A DNA stretch of 41,632 nucleotides from Streptomyces sp. 150FB (GCF_000818195.1 NZ_JTHL01000001.1:9251204-9292835); one strand, 5' to 3'; shown: positions 8,894 through 17,450, counted from the stretch's first letter. Numbers and translations: made by a program. The notes: generated by a model not told the origin, from the sequence alone.

Positions 8894-11547
8894 TTCCCAC
8901 CCACCAGGACAGGGGCGGATGCCGGCAGATTCCGCGCCACGGCCTGCGAGATGAGCAGTGGTTCGGCGTGCCGCTCGCCGCCGTAGGAGATGTAGTTCGC
9001 CCTCATCCCGAACCCGCCGAACGGACGGTTGCCGTCCTCGGCGTCGAGCAGCGTGTGGTTGACACAGGTCTGGTGACGCTTGGCCAGAACTTTCACCGTC
9101 TCCGGATCGTTCCCGTAGACCATCGCTCCCATCGCGCGTTCGCTGAAGTAGGCGCGTGACAACCGTTCACGCAGCAGCCTCGCGCTGGGATAGGCGACGA
9201 CGTTGAACACGGGGGCGAACATCTCCTCAAGGGGGATCTTGTCGTCGAAGCCCCAGAGCAGCACGGTCGGTTCGATCCTGCGGGACGGCAGGTCGATGCG
9301 CCCGCCGTGCCGAATGCGACGAGCGTGACGCACCAGGTAGTCCGAGCAATTCACCAGCGCCGAGTCGTAGCAGATCGGGCCGTAGTCGACGACAGGGTCG
9401 CTGTTCTGCCCGAAACGCAGCGAACTCAGTTTGGCCGACAACAGGTCGAGGAACTCCTCGGTGCGGCCCTTCGGCGCGAACACCACGTCAGGACCGAAGC
9501 AGTCTTGGCCGGAGTTGTAGAGCCGGACCCTAGTGACGTCATGTGCGGCGAGCTCGAGATCGGCGTCGGGCGCGATCACGAAGGGGTTGATGCCATGACC
9601 GAAGAAGAGGAATAGCTGGTCTTCCGCCAGCCCTTCGAGGACGGTCTCGGCATTGGAGTAATTACCGGTGAAGACGATGAGGTCCGCCTCGCGTACCGGT
9701 CCCGTCACGAACTTACGCTGGCTGAGTTCGAAAATCTTGATGGGTAATCCGTGAACCGGTGCCAGCAGGGCGTGCAGGCGCTGCATCTGGCTCTTGATCT
9801 CGGAGGAGGGCCGAAAGGTGATTCCGTCGCTGTAAAGGGACGGCACGAGCATGTAAAGCGCGTAGGAATAGAGCGGCATGTTCGATGGCATGAAGACCGC
9901 CGCCCGATCCACGCAGCCGGGCCTGACACGGCGGATCTCCTCCTCGGCTCCGTCGAGGGTGGCGAGGAACGAACGAATCTCCGCGCCGGCGGTGTGGTGG
10001 GGCGAGATGTCGGTGAGAACGCTCATCACCGTGTCTTCGTTGTCGGCCACGAACCGGCGCACCGCGCGCAGCGCGTCGACACGGTCGGCGAAGGGGATGC
10101 GGTAGTCGGTCGCACCGACGGTCGAGCCGGACACGGTTACGTCGGTGGTCGCGTTGGGTGAGGCGGACAGCGAGGTCATGGCGATCTTCTCCAGAACGGC
10201 CTGGTCGGGCTTGCCCGTGTTCGTGAGAGGCAACGCGGGAAGCACGACGATGTGATCGGGCTGCTCGTAGCGGCCGAGCACGGAACGCAGCAGCCGTTTC
10301 CAGTGCGCGGGCTCGTGACCGTCCGGGTCCGCGACCACGAACACCAGACGGCAGCCCAGACGCTCGTCGGGAACGGCGACGACCTCCGTCTCCGCGCCGG
10401 CCGACTCGGCCCGCTCGGCAAGTTGGTCGGGATAGAGTGTGTGGCCGTCACGGTGCACCGCGTGCTTGCGCCCGATCGGGAAGACGCGGCCCGCGTCGTC
10501 GAGCAGGCCGATGTCGCCGGTGCGGTGGAAGGGGCCCGAAACCGGAACGATCTCACCGTCATCGCCCAGGTGGCCGGTCATCTGGCCGTCACCGCGTACG
10601 ACGAGCTCGCCGAGTCGGCCCTTGGGCAGCGGTCTGCCGTGGTCGTCGTGGACTTCGACGATCACGCCCGGCAGCGGCGTGCCGCACCCGACCGGATCGG
10701 TGGGGGGCGCCAGGGCGATGTTTCCCAGCTCGGTCGCGCCGTAGCCGTTGAGCAGGTGCAGGCCGGTGCGGGCGTGGAACCGCGCCGCCAGGTCGCGTCC
10801 CAGTGGCGCGCCGCCCACGCACCAGCCTCGTACCGTCTTCAGCGCGCTTGCGAGAGCGGGACGACGGTCGAGCAGGTTGAGCAGGCTGTAGTAGGTGGAC
10901 GGGGCCCCGTCCACGATGGAGAGGCCGTGCTCCACGCCGACCGCGAGTGCACGGTCGAGGCGGGTGGTCGGCCCGTAGACCACAAGCGTGCCTCCGCCCA
11001 GCCACCAGCAGAGGACCAGCGACAGCCCGTATTGGTGGGAGTACGGCAGGACCGGCAGGAAAACGTCGTCAGGCCGGTACCCCATTCGTTCCGCGCTGAG
11101 CGCGAGGTTGTCCAGAATCGAGCGGCCGGAGCGAACAATGCCCTTGGGGCTGCCTGTCGTACCCGACGACCACGAGATCGCGGCGTCCTGGCGCCGTGCC
11201 CAGGCGGCCACATCGGGCACGGCCGCCGTGTTCGAAGCGGGCCGTGGCGCGGTGCCGTCGCTCGTGCCGTCGCTGATCTCGTGCACCACGCCCGCCCGGG
11301 AGCGGATCTGTGATCGCTGTGACGGGGTGGCTCGATGATCGGCCAGGACCACCGAGGTGTCGAGGTGAATGAGCGCGAGTAAATTGACGACCCATTCCGG
11401 GGAATTGGCCCCGCTCATCATCACCCGCGAACCGGGCGTGATGCCGCGGCGGGCAAGGAGTTCGGTGGCACGGAATACCCGGGCCACGATTTCGTCTGTC
11501 TCCCAGATGCGCCCCTCGGGCGAGATCAAGTGCCTGAAAATGGGCAA
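8890..11547 (-). CDS. fused acyl-AMP ligase / aldehyde-dehydrogenase-type reductase
   Basis: An 885-residue two-domain protein. Residues 1-455 form an ANL adenylation domain: phosphate loop SSGTTGSPKG (127-136), NGYGATELG (267-275), hinge region FHRTGDIG and IGRKHAVHRDG, and the A10 lysine Lys446 in LTNTGK. Residues about 480-885 form an aldehyde-dehydrogenase-superfamily domain with nucleophile Cys683 in NSGQDCFG, EEMFAPVFNVVAY, and a C-terminal PFGGFGMR block. No carrier domain lies between. The likely reaction is ATP activation of a carboxylic acid and NAD(P)H reduction to an aldehyde; the reverse cannot be excluded. It starts with a TTG at 11547, chosen because AAGGGAG lies 6 nt upstream. 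It is the first gene of the operon. Confidence 0.85.
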   Translation of the reverse strand: MPIFRHLISPEGRIWETDEIVARVFRATELLARRGITPGSRVMMSGANSPEWVVNLLALIHLDTSVVLADHRATPSQRSQIRSRAGVVHEISDGTSDGTAPRPASNTAAVPDVAAWARRQDAAISWSSGTTGSPKGIVRSGRSILDNLALSAERMGYRPDDVFLPVLPYSHQYGLSLVLCWWLGGGTLVVYGPTTRLDRALAVGVEHGLSIVDGAPSTYYSLLNLLDRRPALASALKTVRGWCVGGAPLGRDLAARFHARTGLHLLNGYGATELGNIALAPPTDPVGCGTPLPGVIVEVHDDHGRPLPKGRLGELVVRGDGQMTGHLGDDGEIVPVSGPFHRTGDIGLLDDAGRVFPIGRKHAVHRDGHTLYPDQLAERAESAGAETEVVAVPDERLGCRLVFVVADPDGHEPAHWKRLLRSVLGRYEQPDHIVVLPALPLTNTGKPDQAVLEKIAMTSLSASPNATTDVTVSGSTVGATDYRIPFADRVDALRAVRRFVADNEDTVMSVLTDISPHHTAGAEIRSFLATLDGAEEEIRRVRPGCVDRAAVFMPSNMPLYSYALYMLVPSLYSDGITFRPSSEIKSQMQRLHALLAPVHGLPIKIFELSQRKFVTGPVREADLIVFTGNYSNAETVLEGLAEDQLFLFFGHGINPFVIAPDADLELAAHDVTRVRLYNSGQDCFGPDVVFAPKGRTEEFLDLLSAKLSSLRFGQNSDPVVDYGPICYDSALVNCSDYLVRHARRIRHGGRIDLPSRRIEPTVLLWGFDDKIPLEEMFAPVFNVVAYPSARLLRERLSRAYFSERAMGAMVYGNDPETVKVLAKRHQTCVNHTLLDAEDGNRPFGGFGMRANYISYGGERHAEPLLISQAVARNLPASAPVLVGGK

Positions 11548-11906
11548 CTCGCGCTCCCTTGACGCCAGGGGGTGTTTTCAACTTCCCGGATGTACACGTT
11601 TTGAACCCAAAATCTCGCGATAACATCTGCTTCTGTTCGGAGAGGTGAATCCAAAACGACTATCCCATACCTGCAGAACGGTGTCGAGTAGTGCAACGAC
11701 AATCCGTGATACCTGTGGGGTGGTTGAGTATGTTGCGACGAAATAAACGTGATGAGTGGTCAGTTCCGATCGGTGAATTCACGGCGCGGTCCTTTTCCGC
11801 GTACAAGTGAACGTCGTCCCCAGTTGAGTACGAATCTTTTGCTTTATCAAGTAATACAGAATGTATATCCAACAGGGCGATGTGCGGCACGCATGTCGCC
11901 GTTGGT
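11548..11906. other. A+T-richer leader of the biosynthetic operon
   Basis: No convincing gene. This stretch is visibly richer in A and T than its neighbours and lies directly upstream of the first gene of the leftward operon, so it probably contains the operon promoter and control sites. A perfect inverted repeat, ATACA-GAA-TGTAT, lies at 11854-11866. I could not fix a -35/-10 pair with confidence. Confidence 0.5.
11854..11866. promoter_or_regulatory. inverted repeat upstream of the operon
   Basis: ATACAGAATGTAT is a perfect 5-bp inverted repeat with a 3-base spacer, about 300 bases upstream of the fused reductase. The form suits a small dimeric repressor, but no regulator gene is next to it and short palindromes occur by chance. 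Confidence 0.3.
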
Positions 11907-12503
11907 TCACGAGGCAGTGCGGTTCCCGTTGCCGAGGGCCCAAGCCTCGATGTCGCGGTAGTGGATCGGGCCTCGGCTACGGCCGGCGTTGCTGCCGACC
12001 AGGTGGAGACGCTCGGCAGGCCATCGGCGGCCGGCGAATCCGGCGAACCCCTCGGCGATTTCTCCTGCCGAGGATCGATCTCCTCGACGGGCACGGGCCA
12101 ATGTCAGATGGGGACACAGAGGCCGGTCCTCGAAGACGACACCGCGGTCCTTGACGGCGGTACGCACATCGGCGGCGAGCACGTGCAGCTCGTCGAGGTC
12201 TCCGTCGACTCCGCTCCACAGCACCCGGCCGTCGAAGGTTCCGCTGCCGCGTAGTGCCAGACCGAGTGGTTGGTGGTCCGCTGCGATTTCAGCGAGAGGC
12301 GGGCGCAGGAGCGGAACCGCCTCGGCCGGTTGCTCGCCGAGGAACGCCAGGGTGATGTGCCAGTCTTCCATGCGGTTCCACCGCATGTGAGGGTGTGTGC
12401 CCTGGGCGGGCCGCAGCTCGCGGGCCAGTTCTTCTTTCGCGTGGTCGGGCGGGGCGAGGGCGATGAACACTCGAACGGTCGCGGGCTGAGTCTGATCGTT
12501 CAC
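11907..12503 (-). CDS. thpR: RNA 2',3'-cyclic phosphodiesterase (2H family, ThpR/LigT-like)
   Basis: A 198-residue 2H phosphoesterase that opens 2',3'-cyclic phosphates on RNA ends. It has both family signatures at the usual spacing: HITLAF with His49 and HLTLAR with His132. The N-terminus RVFIALAPPDHAKEEL is typical, and the length fits the family (about 180-200). The start is taken as the GTG at 12503 because homology begins just after it; the frame runs open to 12917 without family features. The ribosome site there is weak, so translation from another nearby GTG is possible. It is a single gene, between the biosynthetic operon and the GH84 gene's terminator, and is not obviously part of either unit. 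Confidence 0.88.
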   Translation of the reverse strand: MNDQTQPATVRVFIALAPPDHAKEELARELRPAQGTHPHMRWNRMEDWHITLAFLGEQPAEAVPLLRPPLAEIAADHQPLGLALRGSGTFDGRVLWSGVDGDLDELHVLAADVRTAVKDRGVVFEDRPLCPHLTLARARRGDRSSAGEIAEGFAGFAGRRWPAERLHLVGSNAGRSRGPIHYRDIEAWALGNGNRTAS

Positions 12504-12661
12504 CCGGACTTCGTACCGCACCCGGGCCGTGGATGCGAGGGCCCGGGTACTGCGGAAGGGCCGCTCGCCGTCACGATGCCGAGGAAGCCGCTTCCGGCCG
12601 GCGGCGACAGGACCGGGCGGCTGGAAGCACAAACCCGGGAACCGGCACAAGCTGTGTCCGC

Positions 12662-12695
12662 GGGGGACGGTGGCGCCGCGGCGCCACCGTCCCCC
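12662..12695 (-). terminator. strong terminator of the GH84 gene
   Basis: A perfect 16-bp stem (GGGGGACGGTGGCGCC and its complement) with a 2-base loop begins just after the stop of the leftward GH84 gene. No U-tract follows, as is common in actinomycetes. Confidence 0.75.
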
Positions 12696-12703
12696 CCGGC
12701 CCG

Positions 12704-14719
12704 TCAGCGCGTCGCGGCAGGCGCCTGCTGGATGAACACATCGAGTACGCCGTCGGCCACCTTGACCGGTCCCTGCGGCCGCGTCGTGCCGGGGATCGTC
12801 GTGATCGCGGCCGCCTGGTCGGCGAGGTCCGCGGCGCGCGCGTAGTCCGCTGCGCCGGTACCGCCGTGGAGGGTGTCCTCCAGTCCGTCCAGGGTCGCGT
12901 CCAGAGCGCCGGCCCACAGGTCGAGGGCGTTCAGCCAGGGAGCGGTCTCTGTGAGGAAGGCCTGGTCACGCACCCCGCTCCTGATCCGCCGCGGTGCGTC
13001 GGACAGCCTCGCCGCGTAGGCCCGCAGCTTCTGCAGGCCCGCGCGGCGCACGCGCGGGACGTCGCCGGCCCACGCCGAGCGGAAGTCGGCGAGCTGTGCG
13101 GCAAGAGCGGGTGCCTGCGGCTGCCAGTTCTCCGTTCCGAAGGTCGGTGCGAGGTGCTCGGTGTCGAAGAAGTCGAGCAGGGCCTGTGCGGTCCTCGCGT
13201 CGCCGCCCGCGAGGTAGTCGGCGGCGGCGCGCCAGGTGCGCGCGGGATCGTAGTCCTGGTCGTTCCACGCGAACGACGCGCCGCCGAACAGGGCGACCTT
13301 GCTCGCGGACGCCTGGTTCATCGGGTTGAGCACGATGCCGCTGAGGGCGGTGTGCAGCCCCGCCTCGCGCTTGTCGTACGGGGCCATCAGAAGCCGCCCG
13401 GCGGTCCGCCCGTAGTCGTTCACCGGGTAGTTGTCCCAGAGGAAGACCTTGCGGCCCCAGACCTGCGAGGCTGCCTGGGCGTCGGTGAGGCTGATCGACG
13501 GCGGTACGACGTCGGTGCCCGTCCACTGCACGACCACCTGCGGATCGAGCTGCTCCCTCAGGACCTTCTTGTAGGGGGAGTCGGCCAAGTCGGAGTACTC
13601 CGTGGGGACGGTCTGGAGCGGCTTGTTCCCCGCGTGCGAGCCGATGAAGTCGTGCTGGACAGCGTTGAGCAGGTCGGCCTGTGCCTGTCCCGCGGTGGCC
13701 TGGCCGGGGCTGCCGTACTTCGTCTGGTCCGAGGCGCAGTTCCACTTGGTGTAGCTGATGTCGTCGAGTCCGATGTAGAAGCTGCGCGCGCCCTGGTCGT
13801 AGAGGCTCCCCAGTTTGCTCTCGAGCGCTGCGACATCGGACGGATCGCTGTAGCAGATCGAGAGGCCGGGCGAGACGGCGTACGTGAAGTCGACGTGGTG
13901 GGAGGTGGCCTGCGTGATCAGGGCGTGCAGGTCGGCGAGTTCCCCGGCGGGGTACGGATCGCGCCAGTTGGCGCGCAGGTACGTGTCGTCCTTGGGGGCG
14001 TAGATGTACGTGTTCGCCTTGACGTCGCCGTAGAAGGCGAGTTGGTCCAGGCGGTCGGCCTGCGACCAGGGCGCGCCGTAGAAGCCCTCTATGCTCCCGC
14101 GCAGCGGCATCGACGGGTGGTCGGTGACCGTCACGGACGCGAGGGTGTGCTTCCCGGTCACCAACTGGCGCAGGGTCTGGGCGGAGTAGTACACGCCGTC
14201 GCCGTCGTTGCCCGCGAGGACGGCGGTGCTTCCGCTGTGGCGGGTTCCGGCCGTGGTGGCGAGCGAATACCCTTCCGCGACGAGTTCGTGCGGGATCTCG
14301 CCGCCCGCCGCGCGCAGGGCGGCAGCCACCGGGCGGTCCTTCACGGAACCGACCACGACGGTCAGGGTGCCGCTCCCGTGGGTCGCCGGGACGGTGCCCC
14401 GGTCCCCGAGCGGCACCGTGGTGACGTGCCGCGCGCCCGCGGAGGTCAGTGTCCGTCCGATCAGGGACAGGGTGGCGTCGTCGACGTCTGTTCCCACGAC
14501 GACGCGGACCCGGTCGGGGACCGTCAGTGATGTGCCCGCCGACTTCATCTGCTGCGGCGTGGGGGTGACGACCGGGAGGGCCTTCGCGGACGACGGGCCG
14601 CCCGCTCCCTCGTGGTGGGGCACCGCCTGGACGGGATTGGCTGCGATCAGGCCGAGGGAGAGCGCGACGACGCCGGCGAGCGTCAGGCCGCGGGCACGGC
14701 TTCGGAACGTACGGGGCAT
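12704..14719 (-). CDS. secreted GH84 beta-N-acetylglucosaminidase
   Basis: A 671-residue secreted glycosidase. A signal peptide covers residues 1-32 (arginine-rich start, hydrophobic core, cleavage near PVQAVP). An N-terminal GH20b-like alpha/beta domain (about 48-200) is followed by the GH84 barrel, which opens with PLRGSIEGFYGAPWS (205-219). The adjacent catalytic aspartates are Asp319-Asp320 in YIGLDDIS; substrate-assisted catalysis uses such a pair. The C-terminal 180 residues are helical. It should remove beta-linked GlcNAc from chitin-, peptidoglycan- or glycoprotein-derived material. The ATG at 14719 has TGGAGA about 6 nt upstream; the frame is open to 15301 but without coding features. 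A DasR-type operator overlaps its promoter, which supports an amino-sugar role. Confidence 0.92.
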   Translation of the reverse strand: MPRTFRSRARGLTLAGVVALSLGLIAANPVQAVPHHEGAGGPSSAKALPVVTPTPQQMKSAGTSLTVPDRVRVVVGTDVDDATLSLIGRTLTSAGARHVTTVPLGDRGTVPATHGSGTLTVVVGSVKDRPVAAALRAAGGEIPHELVAEGYSLATTAGTRHSGSTAVLAGNDGDGVYYSAQTLRQLVTGKHTLASVTVTDHPSMPLRGSIEGFYGAPWSQADRLDQLAFYGDVKANTYIYAPKDDTYLRANWRDPYPAGELADLHALITQATSHHVDFTYAVSPGLSICYSDPSDVAALESKLGSLYDQGARSFYIGLDDISYTKWNCASDQTKYGSPGQATAGQAQADLLNAVQHDFIGSHAGNKPLQTVPTEYSDLADSPYKKVLREQLDPQVVVQWTGTDVVPPSISLTDAQAASQVWGRKVFLWDNYPVNDYGRTAGRLLMAPYDKREAGLHTALSGIVLNPMNQASASKVALFGGASFAWNDQDYDPARTWRAAADYLAGGDARTAQALLDFFDTEHLAPTFGTENWQPQAPALAAQLADFRSAWAGDVPRVRRAGLQKLRAYAARLSDAPRRIRSGVRDQAFLTETAPWLNALDLWAGALDATLDGLEDTLHGGTGAADYARAADLADQAAAITTIPGTTRPQGPVKVADGVLDVFIQQAPAATR

Positions 14720-14764
14720 GGCATCTCCAGGGAGTGGGGGCACGACCGCGGACGACGAGCTGAT

Positions 14765-14778
14765 GTGGTCTAAACCAC
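14765..14778. promoter_or_regulatory. dre-like operator (DasR binding site)
   Basis: GTGGTCTAAACCAC differs by one central base from a perfect palindrome and matches the known DasR consensus core TGGTCTAGACCA at 11 of 12 positions. It lies 46 bases upstream of a GlcNAc-releasing enzyme. DasR is the GntR-family repressor of amino-sugar use in Streptomyces and is released by amino-sugar phosphates. Confidence 0.85.
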
Positions 14779-14800
14779 CACTTCGACGCGGCCATGTCAA
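14772..14800 (-). promoter_or_regulatory. promoter of the GH84 gene
   Basis: On the minus strand a consensus -35 TTGACA (14795-14800) is followed after 17 bases by TGGTTT (14772-14777). The -10 element lies inside the DasR-type operator, so a bound repressor would block the polymerase. Confidence 0.6.
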
Positions 14801-15185
14801 GATCGCCTCTTCGACGGCATACGCCTTGTCGCGGGTGACGGCGTCGGGCCGGGTGCGCGCCTCCCCGGCGAGCCGCGGACCTTGACGCCCTGCAGGACGG
14901 GAATGAACTGCGGGCTGTCGGCGGCCTGTCCGGGGGTGAGCGCGTGCCCATCGGGCACGGCCCGCTTCAACGGTTGGGTGATTGTCAGGACCCGCCCCCA
15001 GGCCGCCGTCGTCCGCGAAGAGGTGTGGGGCATCCGGTACCCGGCGGTCCGCCCGGCACTCAACGTTCCTGGTACGCACGTCGGTTGCCGCGTCCCAGAT
15101 CATCCGGCCCCTGGTGCTTATTTCTAATGTAGGCAGATAATACGTCCGCCATTCGGCAAGATGGATCTTGAAAAGGGGTCGGGAA
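14801..15185. other. divergent intergenic region, GH84 / subtilase
   Basis: No gene seen. A GATAAT sequence at about 15135-15140, in an A+T-rich patch, may be the -10 of the rightward protease gene, without a clear -35 partner. Confidence 0.4.
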
Positions 15186-17399
15186 GTGCCGAACGCGAAA
15201 CGTGTGAAGCTGACACTGATAACAACGCTGTTACCGATCGTGGTGCTCGGCGTCGCCGCGCAGCCGGCGATGGGGCAAGGGCCCGTGTCACCACCGATCA
15301 CGACTTACGAGGGAGATCCCGGTCGGCTCGGCGACCCGGCGAGCTGGCGTACCTCCGAGTTCAACCGGGACGCCGGTCTGGTGTCGATGGGAGCCGAATT
15401 CGCCTACGCCGCCGGTGACTCCGGCACCGGGATGAACATCGGCGTCGTCGACTCCGGCGTCTTCGCCGGGCACGTCCGGGAGCACGGCAGCCTGGACACG
15501 AACTACACAGTCGGGGACCGGTACTTCTCGGTCGAGGCCCGGGGCGGCCGGACGGGCCCCACTCCAGGGTTCTACGACCCCGCGTTCAACGACAGCCATG
15601 GCACCCATGTCAGCGGGACCATAGGGGCCAGCCGTGACGGCGTCGGCGAGACGCAACCGGGCGGGCCGGATGCGAACATGCACGGTGTCGCGTTCAACAG
15701 CAATGTGTACATGGGCAACACCGGCAAGACGGACGGCGTCCTTTACGGTCTGCTGCCGACGAACGCGACCCCCGCGCAGACGCCGGACGACGCCTACATC
15801 GGCAATGTCTACGGGGCCGTGAACTCCGCCAGGACGGCGAACGGCAAGTCCATCAGGATCATCACCAGCAGTTGGGGCAGTCAGCCCACCACGGAGAATT
15901 ACAACACTTACGATGCGCCGCCCGGCAGCCCGGCAGGCTACGGTCTGAACACGGCATGGCGCCTGTGGTCCACGCCGGAGGGCGTCGTCGACGCGAACGG
16001 CAGCACCTCCCGCTGGCTGAACGGTGCCATCAAGGCCGCGAGTACCGGCACGATCATTCAGTTCACCGCCGGAAACAGCGGTTATGTGAACCCGTCGCCG
16101 CGAGGCGCCGCTCCGTACTTCATGCCCGAACTGGAGGGCAGTTGGTACACGACGTCGGGGATCAATCCCACCCAGGGGCGCACGTTCAACCCTGACGGCT
16201 CAGTCCTGGTCCCCGGCCAGCAGACGTTCAATCAGTGCGGCGTCGCGAAATGGTCCTGTGTGACGGCGCCGGCCAACAACATCAACAGCACAACCGTGTC
16301 GGTCGTGGACGGCGTGCCGGAGCCCCGTTACGGCAGTTCGTCGGGGACGTCGATGGCCGGCCCGCACTCGGCGGCCGCGCTGTCGTTGATCATGGAGCGC
16401 TTCCCCTACATGACCAACGAGCAGGCGCTCTATACGATGTTCACCACCGGCCGGCAGAACAACACGGTCAGTGACGCGGCGGGCAACGCCGTACCGAACC
16501 CCACCGCCGGCCGGATTGTCCAGGTGCCGGACAGCCGCAACGGCTGGGGCACGGTCAGCCTGCGGGAGGCCATGAACGGCCCGGGCCAGTTCCTGGGGCC
16601 GTTCGCCGTCGACACGCAGGGGCGCGACGACGTGTGGTCGAACGACATCTCGGACATCGCGATCCGGGCCCGCGAGCAGGAGGACGCTGGCGAAGCGGCC
16701 GCGTGGAAGGCGACCAAGGCCGCCAAGGGCTGGACCAAGGGCCTGCCGGCCGGAGCGAGCGACGCCGACAAGTCGGACTACGCCATCGGGGTCCGCCGTG
16801 AGCAGGCCCGCAAGGACCGCGCCTACGAGGGCAGCCTCACCAAGCGTGGCGACGGCACCCTGTTCCTCACCGGCGGCGAGACCTGGCACGGCAAGAGCAC
16901 CGTCCTCGACGGCGAACTCTCCGTCGTCGGCACGCACGCCGGCGCGATCGACGTGCGCGGCGGAACACTCGGCGGCAGCGGCACGGTGGGTGACAGCGTC
17001 AACGTCAGCCACGGCGTGCTGCGACCGGGTCTCACGGCGCACGATGCCGAGCGGATCGGTTCCTCGGGCACCGCGGGCAATGTGCTGCGTGTCGGCGGGA
17101 ACGCGACCATCGGCAAGCAGGGCCGCGTTGCCGTCACGATCTCCGGTGACCGGGACCACACGAGCGTCCGGGCGGCGGGGAAGCTGGTGCTGAACGGTGA
17201 GCTGGACCTGGACGTGCGGGGCAAGCTGACCCCGGGCACCGTGTTCACGATCATGAGCGGTAAGTCGGTCAAGGGTGCCTTCGACGCGCTGCCGGAGCAC
17301 CGGATCCTGAAGGCGGACGGCCATCAGTTCCGAGTGTCCTACAAGAACGACCGAGTGACGCTGACCGTCCTGCACGTGGCGTCGCCCCACAAGAGGTAA
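15186..17399 (+). CDS. secreted S8 subtilase with autotransporter-type passenger repeat
   Basis: A 737-residue secreted serine protease. A signal peptide (about 1-29) precedes the subtilisin domain. Its triad is Asp89 (GVVDSGV), His138 (NDSHGTHVSG) and Ser389 (SGTSMAGPH), with Asn297 of TAGNSG for the oxyanion hole. A charged helical linker (about 490-545) leads to a beta-rich segment at about 551-616: GDGTLFLTGGETWHG, then GELSVVGTHAG, RGGTLGGSGTVG and GVLRPG. This is the passenger-associated repeat usual in Gram-negative autotransporters. No outer-membrane barrel follows, and the protein ends soon after. The start is the GTG at 15186 with AAGGGG 7 nt upstream, preferred over the TTG at 15168. 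Confidence 0.88.
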   Translation: MPNAKRVKLTLITTLLPIVVLGVAAQPAMGQGPVSPPITTYEGDPGRLGDPASWRTSEFNRDAGLVSMGAEFAYAAGDSGTGMNIGVVDSGVFAGHVREHGSLDTNYTVGDRYFSVEARGGRTGPTPGFYDPAFNDSHGTHVSGTIGASRDGVGETQPGGPDANMHGVAFNSNVYMGNTGKTDGVLYGLLPTNATPAQTPDDAYIGNVYGAVNSARTANGKSIRIITSSWGSQPTTENYNTYDAPPGSPAGYGLNTAWRLWSTPEGVVDANGSTSRWLNGAIKAASTGTIIQFTAGNSGYVNPSPRGAAPYFMPELEGSWYTTSGINPTQGRTFNPDGSVLVPGQQTFNQCGVAKWSCVTAPANNINSTTVSVVDGVPEPRYGSSSGTSMAGPHSAAALSLIMERFPYMTNEQALYTMFTTGRQNNTVSDAAGNAVPNPTAGRIVQVPDSRNGWGTVSLREAMNGPGQFLGPFAVDTQGRDDVWSNDISDIAIRAREQEDAGEAAAWKATKAAKGWTKGLPAGASDADKSDYAIGVRREQARKDRAYEGSLTKRGDGTLFLTGGETWHGKSTVLDGELSVVGTHAGAIDVRGGTLGGSGTVGDSVNVSHGVLRPGLTAHDAERIGSSGTAGNVLRVGGNATIGKQGRVAVTISGDRDHTSVRAAGKLVLNGELDLDVRGKLTPGTVFTIMSGKSVKGAFDALPEHRILKADGHQFRVSYKNDRVTLTVLHVASPHKR

Positions 17400-17413
17400 G
17401 TGCGTTGTGGCAG

Positions 17414-17450
17414 AAGGGAGCCCCTGTCGGATGAACAGGGGCTGCTCCTT
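17414..17450 (+). terminator. terminator of the subtilase gene
   Basis: AGCCCCTGT and ACAGGGGCT (17419-17427 and 17435-17443) form a 9-bp stem with a 7-base loop, extended outward by partial AAGG/CCTT pairing, 15-50 bases after the protease stop. Confidence 0.7.

Noticed and set aside
2381..11547. Prodigiosin-type or phosphonate-type cluster
   Set aside because: A PLP oxoamine synthase and a ThDP enzyme occur in prodigiosin pathways, and a ThDP enzyme in phosphonate pathways, but there is no prolyl-carrier system, no O-methyltransferase, no final condensing enzyme and no PEP mutase here.
11660..12094. Leftward open frame of 144 codons upstream of the biosynthetic operon
   Set aside because: It overlaps the end of the ThpR gene in another frame, has no family features and no ribosome site.
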